Part shown: piece after piece, positions 9,350 through 17,900 of the stretch
Layout: each line of letters starts with the position of its first letter
Position numbering within the stretch: position 1 is the first letter of the stretch
Assembly (NCBI RefSeq): GCF_900215605.1
Contig: NZ_OBEL01000008.1
Coordinates: 1-64,000 of the forward strand
Direction: 5' to 3'
Length of the DNA stretch: 64,000 nucleotides
From: Cohaesibacter gelatinilyticus
Lineage (GTDB): Bacteria > Pseudomonadota > Alphaproteobacteria > Rhizobiales > Cohaesibacteraceae
Made by a program: the position numbers and the translations under genes
The notes under the pieces: model-generated
Told to the model about the DNA's origin: nothing
Database searches by the model: none
What the model saw: only the letters and a program-made list of their open reading frames with translations

Positions 9350-10288
9350 TCAGACAGCCGCACGGGCGCGGGGGTCAAGCCAGGCGTTGATCAAGTCGGC
9401 AAGCGCTGTGGAAACCACAAACAGACCGGTCGAAATCAGCACCGATCCCATTACGATCGGGTAATTGCGGGTGGTGATGCTGTCAATAACCAGTTTGCCC
9501 AGTCCGGGGCGAGCAAAGACGATTTCGGCAAAGACGGCAGAGGACAAGAGGAACCCCATTCCGACGCCGATCACCGTGACTACGGGCAGAATGGCGATGC
9601 GCAGCGCATAGATCATCACAACCTGACGTTCGCTAAGTCCAAACGCTCGGGCGGTGCGGATGTGAGGCTCACCCATGACTTCCAGCATTGAGGCGCGTAC
9701 CAGCCTGGCGATGTATCCAACCCAGCTGAGGCCGATGGCAAAGGCGGGCAGCACCAAATGATTGAGACGCCCCCAGAAGCCTTCGCCTGCGCCGATGGCG
9801 GGAAACCACTGCAGGTTCACCGCAAAGATCAGCAGCGACAGCAATGCCACCACAAAAGCGGGGGCAGCCACGAAACTTACCGAAATGGCCGCGGTGATCC
9901 GGTCGATTACGGTATTGGGGTGTGCCGCAGCATAGGAACCCAGGGCGATACCCAAGGTGGCGGACCAGATGATCGAGCTCAGGATCAACCAAAGGGTATG
10001 TGGCAATTGCTGGAACACGATTTCAGTCACGGAGCGCCCCGAGAACACGTCAGTCCCCAGATCCCCTTGCAGCAGGTTGCCATAAAAGATGGCAAGCTGT
10101 TTCCAGATCGGCTGGTCCAGCGCCAGTTCAGCTGTCAGCCGCGCCTGCAATTCGGGAGTGGCGCGGGGACCCAGCATGATCTGCACCGGATCTCCAGGCA
10201 CGGCGCGGATCATAAGAAACATGGTGGTGATAGCGACGATCAGGATCAGCAGAGCCAGCCCAAACCGTCGGAAAGTAAAGATCAACAT
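9350..10288 (-). CDS. Dipeptide-type ABC permease (DppB-like)
   Basis: A 312-residue DppB/OppB-type permease. The N-terminal helix is followed by GDPVQIMLGPRATPE, then LALDQPIWKQLAIFYGNLLQ and GDLGTDVFSGRSVTE, all typical of DppB. The EAA loop is ARAFGLSERQVVMIYALR and the C-terminal end has VDLINAW-like ADLINAWLDPRARA. It forms the heterodimeric channel with the DppC-like protein. A 99-bp gap separates it from the substrate-binding protein gene upstream. Confidence 0.9.
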   Translation of the reverse strand: MLIFTFRRFGLALLILIVAITTMFLMIRAVPGDPVQIMLGPRATPELQARLTAELALDQPIWKQLAIFYGNLLQGDLGTDVFSGRSVTEIVFQQLPHTLWLILSSIIWSATLGIALGSYAAAHPNTVIDRITAAISVSFVAAPAFVVALLSLLIFAVNLQWFPAIGAGEGFWGRLNHLVLPAFAIGLSWVGYIARLVRASMLEVMGEPHIRTARAFGLSERQVVMIYALRIAILPVVTVIGVGMGFLLSSAVFAEIVFARPGLGKLVIDSITTRNYPIVMGSVLISTGLFVVSTALADLINAWLDPRARAAV

Positions 10289-10387
10289 TACCGCATGACT
10301 CCATTAGTTCATCGCTGTGCGGAAGAAGGGCAGCACGGCTGCAGCGAGAATGCAGCCGTGCCAATTGGTAAGGCCTGGGGGAGAGTT

Positions 10388-11950
10388 TTAGGCCTTGCCA
10401 AAGTACCGCAGCAGCGCTAGCCCATCGGGGCGCAATGCGGGGGTAACACTGGCGGAATGCACCACTGGCGTCGCCTCGTGTGTCAGGAAGCGATAGGCAC
10501 CGCTTTCTTCCATCAGATCCTGCGCGCGCTGGTACATTTCCGCCCGTTTGGTCTGGTCGGTCAGCTGCGACGCTTCGCTATGGATCTTGTCGAACTCTTC
10601 ATTGCTGAAACGTTCCCAGTTCCAGATGCCCGCCTGTTCAGTGGTGAACCAGGAGGTCGCATAATAGGGGTCCGGAGTCATGGAATAGCGGTTCAGCACC
10701 AGCTGCAGATCGTCATTGTCTCCGCTAGCCCAGAAAGCACCGGATTCCAGCACGTTGATTTCGACCGTAATACCGATCTGAGCCAGGGTCGCCTGGATCA
10801 CCTGAGCGGCGGTGGTGAAGGTGGTCTTGTTCAATGTATCGAGCTTGAGGGTCACATTGGTTTCACCCGACTCTGCCAGCAGCGCTGCCGCCTTCTCGAA
10901 GTTCGCTTGTGGGGGTACCATCGTTTTCGGCCGGTTGCCAGCCAGTCCCGGAGCAATGATACCCGTCGAAGGTTCGACTGCACCAAAATAGGCGGCTTCC
11001 AGAACCATCGGCACATCAATGGCGTGCTGGATGGCCTGGCGCAGCTTTTGGTTCTGCAGCTTTGGATGATCCAGATTCATGCCAAGCCATGCGTAGTACA
11101 GCGAAGGGTATTCCAGCAGGGTGCCGCCATTTGGAACTCCGGCACGGTAACGCTCGACCGAGCCCAGCGACACACGGGTAAAGTCCAGCTCGCCTGCCTC
11201 AAAGGCAATTTCGGCGGTGTTTTCATCGTCGATCGGCAGGATCTCGATGGTGTCCCAGGCGGGTGCTTCGCCTTTCCAATCCGGGTTGCGTTTGAGCGTG
11301 GTCTTGGCCTTCGGCTCCCAGTTCGTCCGCAGGTAGGGGCCGGATTCCGCCACAGGATCGGAGCCGATCCGCCCACCGGCAGCTTCTACCGCAACCTTGG
11401 AGACGATGTTGCCAGTGATATATGGCAACGCAATGCTCCAAAGCGGTGCAAAGGGTTCTTTCAGAACGATGGTGCCTTCGCGTTCACCTGTTACCTCAAC
11501 GTGACTCAGCGTCCCCATGTCGGGCTTGTTCGAGCTTTCGGTTGCATCGGCGATGATCCGTTCAAAGCTGAATTTCACATCCTCGGCAGTCATTGCGCCA
11601 AAGCCATTGGTAAAACCGATGTCATCGCGCAGGGCAAACTTGATGTGGGTCGGATCGGCTTGCTCGATCATCCCTGCGGCATCCAATTGCCAATCCCATT
11701 CACGGCCAGGTTTGTACTGAATCAGCTTGTTGTAGATGGAGGCGTAGACCTCTTCTTCGAAAACGCCAACACTATGTGCTGGGTCCATATTCTGAGCATC
11801 CCCATAGGCGCGTACCCGCAGGGTATTGTCACCAGCAGCCAGGACCCGATTGCCAAATCCCATGGGCAGTGCCGCTGCTGCTCCCAAAGCTGTGACGCCC
11901 CTCATAAAACTGCGTCGCCCTACTGCTGCCTTTTGCCATTCAATCTTCAT
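10388..11950 (-). CDS. Peptide-type ABC substrate-binding protein (SBP_bac_5)
   Basis: A 520-residue periplasmic solute-binding protein, first gene of the operon. A twin-arginine-type signal (VGRRSFMRGVTALGAAAALP) precedes the mature protein, so it may be exported folded through Tat. Family 5 hallmarks are visible: FALRDDIGFTNGFGAMTAED, the VKFSFERI segment, and LRQAIQHAIDVPMV. MKIEWQKAA at 11950 is preferred over 11977 because GGGAGGAAGAC precedes it. The ligand is unknown; the operon partners (amidohydrolase, former MlrC) suggest a peptide or N-substituted amino compound. Confidence 0.9.
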   Translation of the reverse strand: MKIEWQKAAVGRRSFMRGVTALGAAAALPMGFGNRVLAAGDNTLRVRAYGDAQNMDPAHSVGVFEEEVYASIYNKLIQYKPGREWDWQLDAAGMIEQADPTHIKFALRDDIGFTNGFGAMTAEDVKFSFERIIADATESSNKPDMGTLSHVEVTGEREGTIVLKEPFAPLWSIALPYITGNIVSKVAVEAAGGRIGSDPVAESGPYLRTNWEPKAKTTLKRNPDWKGEAPAWDTIEILPIDDENTAEIAFEAGELDFTRVSLGSVERYRAGVPNGGTLLEYPSLYYAWLGMNLDHPKLQNQKLRQAIQHAIDVPMVLEAAYFGAVEPSTGIIAPGLAGNRPKTMVPPQANFEKAAALLAESGETNVTLKLDTLNKTTFTTAAQVIQATLAQIGITVEINVLESGAFWASGDNDDLQLVLNRYSMTPDPYYATSWFTTEQAGIWNWERFSNEEFDKIHSEASQLTDQTKRAEMYQRAQDLMEESGAYRFLTHEATPVVHSASVTPALRPDGLALLRYFGKA

Positions 11951-12193
11951 GTCTTCCTCCCTCGGAACCAGTTGCACATGACCTCAGCCAAGTGATCTCT
12001 CTCAACTCACTTCGCCAAGAACTTTATTTTCATATCGATTTGGCGCGAGATGAACCTGTCATCCGCATCGCCCTTAAAGCCTGATTTCATGAGTAAAAAA
12101 GACGGGTTTTCGGCAAAACAAAATTGTGCAACTTTACGCAATATGACGCACATTGAAGTGAAGTCGCGTCAGATCGCGAAAGGAATGCCGACA

Positions 12194-12991
12194 ATGGACA
12201 AAAACTTTTCCACCAATCTTCGATCTCTATGCGCCGACTACGGCAGTATCTCGCAGATTTGTCGTGAGATTGGACTCAACCGGCAACAATTCAATCGCTA
12301 TCTGAATGGGTCCAGCTTGCCATCGGCCCATAACCTTCGACGGATCGCGCGCCACTTTGGTCTTGCCGAAGAGCTGCTGTTCGTACCAGGTTCCAAATTT
12401 GAAGAGGCGCAGATAGGGGCGCGCCAAGACCAAGAAGATGGACCTGCTGAGCGTTTTCTGGCCCCCTATCGCGGGCAGCAAAAGAACCTCCGACGATACC
12501 TCGGGTTCTATCATTCCTTTTTTTGCACCCCCTCCTGGGAAGGGCGCATTTTCTGCTCTTTGGTGCGGATAAGCGAAAAAGATGGAATAATTACAAGCAG
12601 ATCCTTTGAAAATGCCACCTCACGCGACAAATCAATCCGTCAGATTTCGAAATATAGCGGACTGGTAACCATGCGCGGCAATAGGATCTTTGTAACCGAG
12701 CATGAATGTTCGCACGAAGGAAGCATTGCCCATACAATCCTTTATACAGCTCAGCGTCAGCAACTAAAGTATCTGCGCGGAATGACCACGGGCCTTGCCT
12801 GGCGCCCACACCCTCACCCTTACTCATCTCGCACAATCTGGAAGCGGCTCAGTGAACGGATATCCGCGCGCGAGGCTATATCAGATTGCGGAATCTACCC
12901 TACTCATAGCCTCCAGATCGATCCAACTGTTCGTAAATTCCTAAGCGAGCCTACTGAGCCGACCTCCACAAGGTCCTTGGGTAAAACATAA
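12194..12991 (+). CDS. HTH regulator divergent from the peptide ABC operon
   Basis: A protein of about 265 residues. The N-terminal HTH (residues about 8-60) reads LRSLCADYGSISQICREIGL then NRQQFNRYLNGSSLPSAHNL, a Cro/XRE-like DNA-binding domain. The remaining 200 residues match no sensor domain I know. MDKNFSTNL at 12194 is favoured because the domain begins there and AAAGGA lies upstream; an in-frame ATG exists at 12050. It is transcribed away from the substrate-binding protein gene (start 11950) across a 240-bp gap, so it probably regulates that operon. Confidence 0.75.
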   Translation: MDKNFSTNLRSLCADYGSISQICREIGLNRQQFNRYLNGSSLPSAHNLRRIARHFGLAEELLFVPGSKFEEAQIGARQDQEDGPAERFLAPYRGQQKNLRRYLGFYHSFFCTPSWEGRIFCSLVRISEKDGIITSRSFENATSRDKSIRQISKYSGLVTMRGNRIFVTEHECSHEGSIAHTILYTAQRQQLKYLRGMTTGLAWRPHPHPYSSRTIWKRLSERISAREAISDCGIYPTHSLQIDPTVRKFLSEPTEPTSTRSLGKT

Positions 12992-13011
12992 CTATCCAAA
13001 CTGGCACTGGC

Positions 13012-13283
13012 AGCCGAGACAACAAAGACCTTCTTCCCCATCATGAAGAATGCCACCATCAATCGCATGTGGGCAGGTCTGAAAGCCCATATGCCGGATA
13101 ATCTGCCGGTCATCGGTCCGACAATTGGTGCGAAAAAGCCTATCACGCCTTCGCTTTCTCAGCTCATTGTTTTCGGCTTGGGACCATCCCTGGTGATGTG
13201 CTATCAGAACTCGTCACAAACAAAGCACCCTCTTTGATCTCACGACTTTTCGCGCGGATCACTGTGAGCGCAAGACATTATAA
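13012..13283 (+). pseudogene. C-terminal remnant of a DadA-like FAD oxidoreductase
   Basis: Three successive frames reconstruct the C-terminal end of an FAD-dependent D-amino-acid dehydrogenase-like enzyme. The first has MWAGLKAHMPDNLPVIGPTI; the second, after a frameshift in the A-run near 13135, has AYHAFAFSAHCFRLG and PGDVLSELVTNKAPS; the third, after a shift near 13235, has DLTTFRADHCERKTL and a TAA stop at 13281. The N-terminal FAD-binding part is gone. It lies directly upstream of ridA, a common neighbour of such oxidases because RidA detoxifies imine products. Confidence 0.75.
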
Positions 13284-13307
13284 TTTTCCCGATATGGAGA
13301 TGTCATC

Positions 13308-13658
13308 ATGACCATCGAGCGTATGGACTCCAACCAGCGCATGAGCAAAATCGTCAAGCATAACGGCACCATCTATCTATGCGGGCAAACCGCAGCCGAT
13401 GACGATAACTGGGATATTACCGAGCAAACCCAGCGTTGCCTCGACAAGATTGACGCTCTGCTGGAGCAAGCTGGAAGTGATCGCAACAAGATCCTCTCCA
13501 CCACCATCTATATCCGTGACATGAAGGACTTTGCCGCCATGAATGCGGTTTGGGATGCGTGGGTAGCAGATGGCGAAAAGCCAGCCCGCGCCTGCGTCGA
13601 AGCTCGCATGGCCCGCCCGCATATTCTGGTCGAATTCTCCGTCGTTGCGGCTGAGTAA
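13308..13658 (+). CDS. RidA-family enamine/imine deaminase
   Basis: A 116-residue RidA/YjgF-family protein. It shows [13 protein letters not shown], the strand and loop [39 protein letters not shown] and the conserved arginine-bearing [17 protein letters not shown]. RidA proteins form trimers and hydrolyse reactive imine or enamine intermediates released by PLP enzymes and amino-acid oxidases (family knowledge). The small Asn/Asp substitutions suggest a Rid subfamily member rather than archetypal RidA. It was probably co-transcribed with the now broken oxidoreductase upstream; an intrinsic terminator follows. Confidence 0.9.
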   Translation: MTIERMDSNQRMSKIVKHNGTIYLCGQTAADDDNWDITEQTQRCLDKIDALLEQAGSDRNKILSTTIYIRDMKDFAAMNAVWDAWVADGEKPARACVEARMARPHILVEFSVVAAE

Positions 13659-13714
13659 GTTATCAAGAAATCTGGATTTGGCCTGAGTATCATTGCACAG
13701 TCCAAATTCCATTT

Positions 13715-13753
13715 GAAACCGATTTGTCCAACCGGGCTGATCGGTTTCTTTTT
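13715..13753 (+). terminator. Intrinsic terminator after ridA
   Basis: GAAACCGAT (13715-13723) pairs with ATCGGTTTC (13740-13748) around a 16-nt loop and is followed by a run of Ts. It lies 57 bases after the ridA stop. Confidence 0.7.
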
Positions 13754-13856
13754 GGCCATATCCCACAATCCATCACAAGGCTTGCTTACACATCTCACCT
13801 GACGCACTATCGCCGTTTGCGGCAGTGAGCCACTCCACCTAAAGAAAGCAATAGAC

Positions 13857-14732
13857 TTGGTCCCTTCTTCCTTGCGTGCCACTTCTCCCGTGATTGGCAC
13901 TTTTTGTGTCATGGCAGCGGCCATGTGCTTTGGCTCCATTCCGCTTTTCTCTCGCATGACCTTTGCTGATGGCCTGACTCCGGCCTCTGTCACCTTCATG
14001 CGATATTTTCTGCCAGCCCTTCTTCTTTGTTTTCTTCTGCCACCCCTACTCGCAGATCGTACAACAGCCTTTCGCACTTTTCTGGTCGGCATCGCCATTG
14101 CTATCGGCACTTATGGATATGCCGTTGGCATTCGGGATCTGGATGTCGCCATAGCCGCCATCATCTTTTTCAGCTTCCCGCTTTTTGTCTCCCTCTACAA
14201 GCTGATCCTGTTGCGTCTTCGACCAACACAATCGGAAATCATCACCTTGAGCCTGATCACACTGGCGGTGGCATTGGTGGCAGGTCCGATTGATCCCGAC
14301 AAGGTATCGCTTGCCTCGGTCCTGACGACTTTTCTAGGGCCGGCCGCCTATGGCGCAGTACTTGTTACCTTCTCCACTCAAAAGCAGGATCTACCCGCTC
14401 TCTCACTCAGCGCAGCTCTATGTTTAGGCGGATTATTGGGATCGATTGCAATCATGCTTGTCTTTGACGGGAGCCTCATTCTGCCTAGCAGCACAAATGG
14501 TTGGATCGGGGTGATCGGGCTCAGTATAATCGCAACCCTTGCTCCCAATGCCTTTTTGGCAATCGGGGCCGGAGCCGCTGGTCCTGTTCGTTCTGCAATA
14601 GGCGGAACATTCGAGTTACCCGTTTCACTCAGTCTTGGCTGGTTTGTCTTGATGGAACCCATTGAACTCAACCAAATTGCAGGGGCGTCCATCATACTTG
14701 GCTCGCTGATCGTGAACATCCTCAAACGATAA
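13857..14732 (+). CDS. EamA/DMT-family transporter
   Basis: A 291-residue inner-membrane protein with ten predicted helices in two EamA repeats. The first repeat begins VMAAAMCFGSIPLFSRM and has VTFMRYFLPALLLCFLLPP; the second begins around residue 150 and contains LGWFVLMEPIELNQIAGA near the C-terminus. Family members usually export amino acids or other small metabolites. The start shown is a TTG preceded by AAAGAAAG; a downstream ATG (in VMAAAM) would remove part of the first helix. Its position after ridA and the oxidoreductase remnant suggests amino-acid export, which is inference. Confidence 0.8.
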   Translation: MVPSSLRATSPVIGTFCVMAAAMCFGSIPLFSRMTFADGLTPASVTFMRYFLPALLLCFLLPPLLADRTTAFRTFLVGIAIAIGTYGYAVGIRDLDVAIAAIIFFSFPLFVSLYKLILLRLRPTQSEIITLSLITLAVALVAGPIDPDKVSLASVLTTFLGPAAYGAVLVTFSTQKQDLPALSLSAALCLGGLLGSIAIMLVFDGSLILPSSTNGWIGVIGLSIIATLAPNAFLAIGAGAAGPVRSAIGGTFELPVSLSLGWFVLMEPIELNQIAGASIILGSLIVNILKR

Positions 14733-15032
14733 TCGGATTGCATTCATGCCTGTGGGACAGCCAATCTGGTTCGACCCCAAGTTTCGGAAAAATCGAAGAA
14801 TTTTTCCACCAAACCCGCCCCATCATCCAACAGCTCATCCTTTGGAACTTCCAACTCGGGTTCATCACTTTTCAGAAAATTTATGCAACCGGTTGCAATT
14901 TTTCTTTTCGAGATATAATCTCCCACTAGAATTTTCAGTCAGGACTACGAATAAATCTTTGTTTATTCGACCCATTCATTTCCTGATTCTGAAAAATTCA
15001 GCTTGCACTCGATTGCATTTTGGGAGGAATTT
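14733..15032. other. 300-bp regulatory gap before the sugar ABC operon
   Basis: No gene is seen. The stretch carries the LacI-type operator at 14884-14897, a TATAAT box at 14914-14919 and a leader of about 105 bases before the substrate-binding protein gene. The upstream part (14733-14880) shows no obvious structure. Confidence 0.6.
14884..14897. promoter_or_regulatory. LacI-type operator before the sugar ABC operon
   Basis: A perfect 14-bp palindrome TGCAACCGGTTGCA. It covers the likely -35 region; TATAAT follows at 14914-14919, so a bound LacI repressor would block RNA polymerase. The same palindrome occurs at 34036-34049 between the divergent inositol operons. Confidence 0.8.
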
Positions 15033-15965
15033 ATGAAAAAACTCAAGCTACTCGCAGCCGCCGCTTCTTTTGCAGCTCTGACCTCAGCCGCCATGGCGGG
15101 CACCATCGGCTTCTCCAGCCCGAACTTTGATGACAACTTCCAGACCGTTCTGCGTGAAACAGCAAAAAGCCATGCAGAAAAACTGGGTCACAGCATCCAG
15201 ATCGAAGATGCACGTGAGGATGTAGGCATGCAGCTGAGCCAGATCCAGAACTTCATCGCTTCCGGTGTTGACGCCATCATTCTGGCTCCTGTTTCTGCAG
15301 CCGCGACCCCACAGATCACCAAGATGGCAGAAGCTGCAGGCATTCCCCTTATCTATGTGAACCGCCGCCCTGCCGATCTGGACAAGCTTGGCGACAAGGC
15401 AGCCTTCGTTGGCTCCGATGAAACCTGGTCCGGTACTCTGGAAGCCTTTGAGATCTGCAATCAGGCAGCAGGCACCGGCAAAGCCGTCATGCTGATGGGC
15501 ATCCTGTCCAATGAGGCAGCCGTGACCCGTTCTGAAGACGTTCGCGAAGTGCTGAAGCTCTCCATGTGCAAGGGTATCGAACTGATCGCTGAGCAGGAAG
15601 CAAAATGGCAGCGAACGGAAGCCAACAACGTTGTGGCCAACTGGCTGAGCTCCGGCAAGGACTTCAACATTGTCTTTGCCAACAACGACGAAATGGCTCT
15701 TGGTGCCTTGCAAGCCCTGAAAGCGGCCGGTGTGAATATGGATGACGTATTGGTTGGCGGCGTTGACGCAACTGCTGATGCCCTTGCTTCCATGAAAGCT
15801 GGTGAGCTGGATGTGACTGTCTTCCAGAATGCCAATGGTCAGGCCACCGGTGCTGTTGATGCTGCCATTTCCGCGATGGAAGGCAACGCCCTGCCAAACT
15901 GGATCAATATTCCGTTTGAATTGGTGACCCCTGCCAATGTCGACAAATATATGGGCAACAACTAA
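15033..15965 (+). CDS. Sugar (probably inositol) ABC substrate-binding protein
   Basis: A 310-residue periplasmic protein of the ribose-binding type (peripla_BP_4). A classical signal peptide (MKKLKLLAAAASFAALTSA, cleavage after AMA) is followed by GTIGFSSPNFDDNFQTVLRE, then QLSQIQNFIASGVDAIILAP and IPLIYVNRRP. These resemble substrate-binding proteins found beside rhizobial iol genes (from memory). GGGAGGAATTT before 15033 fixes the start. It heads an operon of binding protein, ATPase and two permeases. A strong hairpin follows the gene and probably keeps its mRNA more abundant than the rest. Confidence 0.9.
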   Translation: MKKLKLLAAAASFAALTSAAMAGTIGFSSPNFDDNFQTVLRETAKSHAEKLGHSIQIEDAREDVGMQLSQIQNFIASGVDAIILAPVSAAATPQITKMAEAAGIPLIYVNRRPADLDKLGDKAAFVGSDETWSGTLEAFEICNQAAGTGKAVMLMGILSNEAAVTRSEDVREVLKLSMCKGIELIAEQEAKWQRTEANNVVANWLSSGKDFNIVFANNDEMALGALQALKAAGVNMDDVLVGGVDATADALASMKAGELDVTVFQNANGQATGAVDAAISAMEGNALPNWINIPFELVTPANVDKYMGNN

Positions 15966-15980
15966 AGCGCTTTGATTGGA

Positions 15981-16026
15981 AGCGCATTCTTATCCGAAAA
16001 CCGCACATGCTTTTCGGGAATGCGCT
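15981..16026. repeat. Dispersed palindromic repeat, copy 1
   Basis: Arms AGCGCATTCTTATCCGAAAA and TTTTCGGGAATGCGCT. It is one of at least five copies in the window (others near 25368, 30644, 31887 and 49547), all intergenic or at gene ends. It resembles the short palindromes scattered through Hyphomicrobiales genomes. Confidence 0.8.
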
Positions 16027-16043
16027 CCAACCTTGCAATAAGC

Positions 16044-16072
16044 ATCTCGCACCCTTTTTCAGGGTGCGAGAT
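16044..16072 (+). promoter_or_regulatory. Intercistronic hairpin after the binding-protein gene
   Basis: ATCTCGCACCCT and AGGGTGCGAGAT form a perfect 12-bp stem around TTTTC, 29 bases before the ATPase start. No U-run follows. Such hairpins commonly protect the upstream binding-protein message or attenuate transcription into the transporter genes. Confidence 0.75.
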
Positions 16073-16100
16073 ACCAGCATGAAACAGCCAGGAAACAGTC

Positions 16101-16883
16101 ATGACAGATAGTCGTAAACTCGTGCTGAGAACTCAGGATCTGTGCAAGAATTACGGTGGCGTGCAGGCTCTCAAGGGAGCAGATTTCGAACTCTATGAAG
16201 GCGAGCATGTTGCTATTGTCGGCGACAATGGCGCTGGCAAATCCACTTTTGTCCGTCAAATCACAGGTGTTGAGCAACCAAGCTCCGGCTCCATCTTCTT
16301 TGACGGCAAGGAAGTCGCTTTCAAAACCCCGCTCGATGCTCGTGAAGCCGGTATTGAAGCCGTCTTCCAGAATCTGGCCCTGGCCAATGATCTGGATGTT
16401 CCGGCCAATATCTTTTTGGGCCGCGAGGAAGTCTATTTCAATCTTGGTCCCTTCAGCTTTCTCAATGAAAAGAAGATGCTGGAGCAAGCCAAGGAAGGTC
16501 TGGAGCGGACCGCGGTCAAGATCCCGAACCTGCGCAATGCCATCGGCAACATGTCCGGTGGGCAGCGTCAGTGTGTGGCCATTTCCCGCTCCGCTGCCTT
16601 TGCTTCCAAACTGATCATCATGGATGAGCCGACAGCCGCTCTCGGTGTTCAGGAAACCACACAGGTGGAAAACATCATTCGCCGCCTGAAAGAACAGGGC
16701 GTGCCGCTCATTCTGGTCAGCCATAACTTGCGTCAGGTCTTCAATCTTGTGGACCGCATTTTCGTATTCCGTCGCGGTGAAATCGTCGGCGTTGTCAATG
16801 CCAAGGAAAGCGATGGCAACGAGATTGTTTCCCTGATAACAGGCGTTCAGACAGGTGTTCATGAAAATGCCAGCTACATCTAA
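16101..16883 (+). CDS. Sugar ABC transporter ATPase, single domain
   Basis: A 260-residue cytoplasmic ATPase with one nucleotide-binding domain, like FrcA and unlike the double-domain RbsA. Walker A is GDNGAGKST, the signature is MSGGQRQC, Walker B is LIIMDEPTAALGV and the switch is LVSHNLRQV. AGGAAACAGTC before the ATG is the ribosome binding site. It overlaps the first permease gene by about 23 bases, implying translational coupling. It would dimerise to power the two permeases that follow. Confidence 0.9.
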   Translation: MTDSRKLVLRTQDLCKNYGGVQALKGADFELYEGEHVAIVGDNGAGKSTFVRQITGVEQPSSGSIFFDGKEVAFKTPLDAREAGIEAVFQNLALANDLDVPANIFLGREEVYFNLGPFSFLNEKKMLEQAKEGLERTAVKIPNLRNAIGNMSGGQRQCVAISRSAAFASKLIIMDEPTAALGVQETTQVENIIRRLKEQGVPLILVSHNLRQVFNLVDRIFVFRRGEIVGVVNAKESDGNEIVSLITGVQTGVHENASYI

Positions 16884-17886
16884 TCCGACCGCCCCAGCCG
16901 ATATGAATCAGGCGCACAAGAAGAAACTTCCGCAGGAATTCAGCATATTTCTGGTGTTGATCGGCATTGCCGCCCTGTTCGAGATTCTGGGCTGGATCTT
17001 TGTCGGTCAAAGCTTTCTGGCCAACTCCAAACGTTTGGTCATCATCGTCCTGCAAGTTTCCATCATCGGCATCATTGCCGTTGGTGTAACACAGGTCATC
17101 ATCACCTCGGGCATTGATTTGTCAGGGGGCTCGGTCGCCGCCCTCGCCGCCATGATCGCGGCCAGTCTGGCACAAGCCTCCGGCGGGTTCTCCATTTTCT
17201 ATCCGGGCGTGGTTGACCTTCCGGTCATCGTGCCGATCCTGGCCGCCATTGGCGTCGGGATGCTGGCAGGCTGGTTGAATGGTGCCATCACCGCCTATAC
17301 CGGTGTGCCACCCTTCATTCCAACGCTGGGAATGCTTGTCGCTGCCCGTGGCATCGCGGTTCTCTATTCCGAAGGTCAGCCAATCTTTGGCCTGACCGAG
17401 AGCTATGTCGCGCTTGGCCAGGGTGCCATGCCAGTGGTGATCTTCCTTGGCGTTGCGGTCCTGTTCCATATCCTTCTGACCTATACGGTCTATGGGCGCC
17501 GCACCTATGCCATCGGCTCCAATGAGGAAGCCGCCCGCACGGTGGGTATCAAGGTCAACCGTCACAAGGTGCTGGTCTATTCCATCGCCGGTGGTTTGGC
17601 GGGCCTCGCAGGCATCGTGATGAGCGCGCGCGCCACCATGGGGCAGCCGGGCATGGGCTTCATGTATGAGCTCGACGCCATTTCAGCAGCCGTGATTGGT
17701 GGCACCTCGCTCTTCGGGGGTAAGGGTCGCATTTCCGGCACCGTCATCGGCGTCTTCATTCTGGGTGTCATTACCTCTGGCTTCACCTTTCTGCGCGTTG
17801 ATTTCTACTATCAGGAAATCGCCAAGGGCATGATCATTGTGGCCGCCGTGATTGCTGACCAACGCCGTCAAGGCAAGCGGGCTTAG
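16861..17886 (+). CDS. Sugar ABC permease 1 (BPD_transp_2)
   Basis: A permease of about 341 residues of the RbsC/FrcC class with 9-10 membrane helices. Family landmarks are [40 protein letters not shown] and [18 protein letters not shown]. The start at 16861 (ATG) is preferred to a GTG at 16855. It overlaps the ATPase gene and is followed after 14 bases by a clearly paralogous permease; the two may form a heterodimer. The cytoplasmic N-terminus is Pro/Ala/Lys-rich. Confidence 0.9.
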   Translation: MKMPATSNPTAPADMNQAHKKKLPQEFSIFLVLIGIAALFEILGWIFVGQSFLANSKRLVIIVLQVSIIGIIAVGVTQVIITSGIDLSGGSVAALAAMIAASLAQASGGFSIFYPGVVDLPVIVPILAAIGVGMLAGWLNGAITAYTGVPPFIPTLGMLVAARGIAVLYSEGQPIFGLTESYVALGQGAMPVVIFLGVAVLFHILLTYTVYGRRTYAIGSNEEAARTVGIKVNRHKVLVYSIAGGLAGLAGIVMSARATMGQPGMGFMYELDAISAAVIGGTSLFGGKGRISGTVIGVFILGVITSGFTFLRVDFYYQEIAKGMIIVAAVIADQRRQGKRA

Positions 17887-17900
17887 GATAGGAGCACCAA

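Noticed and set aside
10457-11995. A 512-codon open frame on the plus strand opposite the substrate-binding protein gene
   Set aside because: It lies entirely opposite a clear SBP_bac_5 gene, shows no family motifs and lacks a ribosome binding site; it is a composition artefact.
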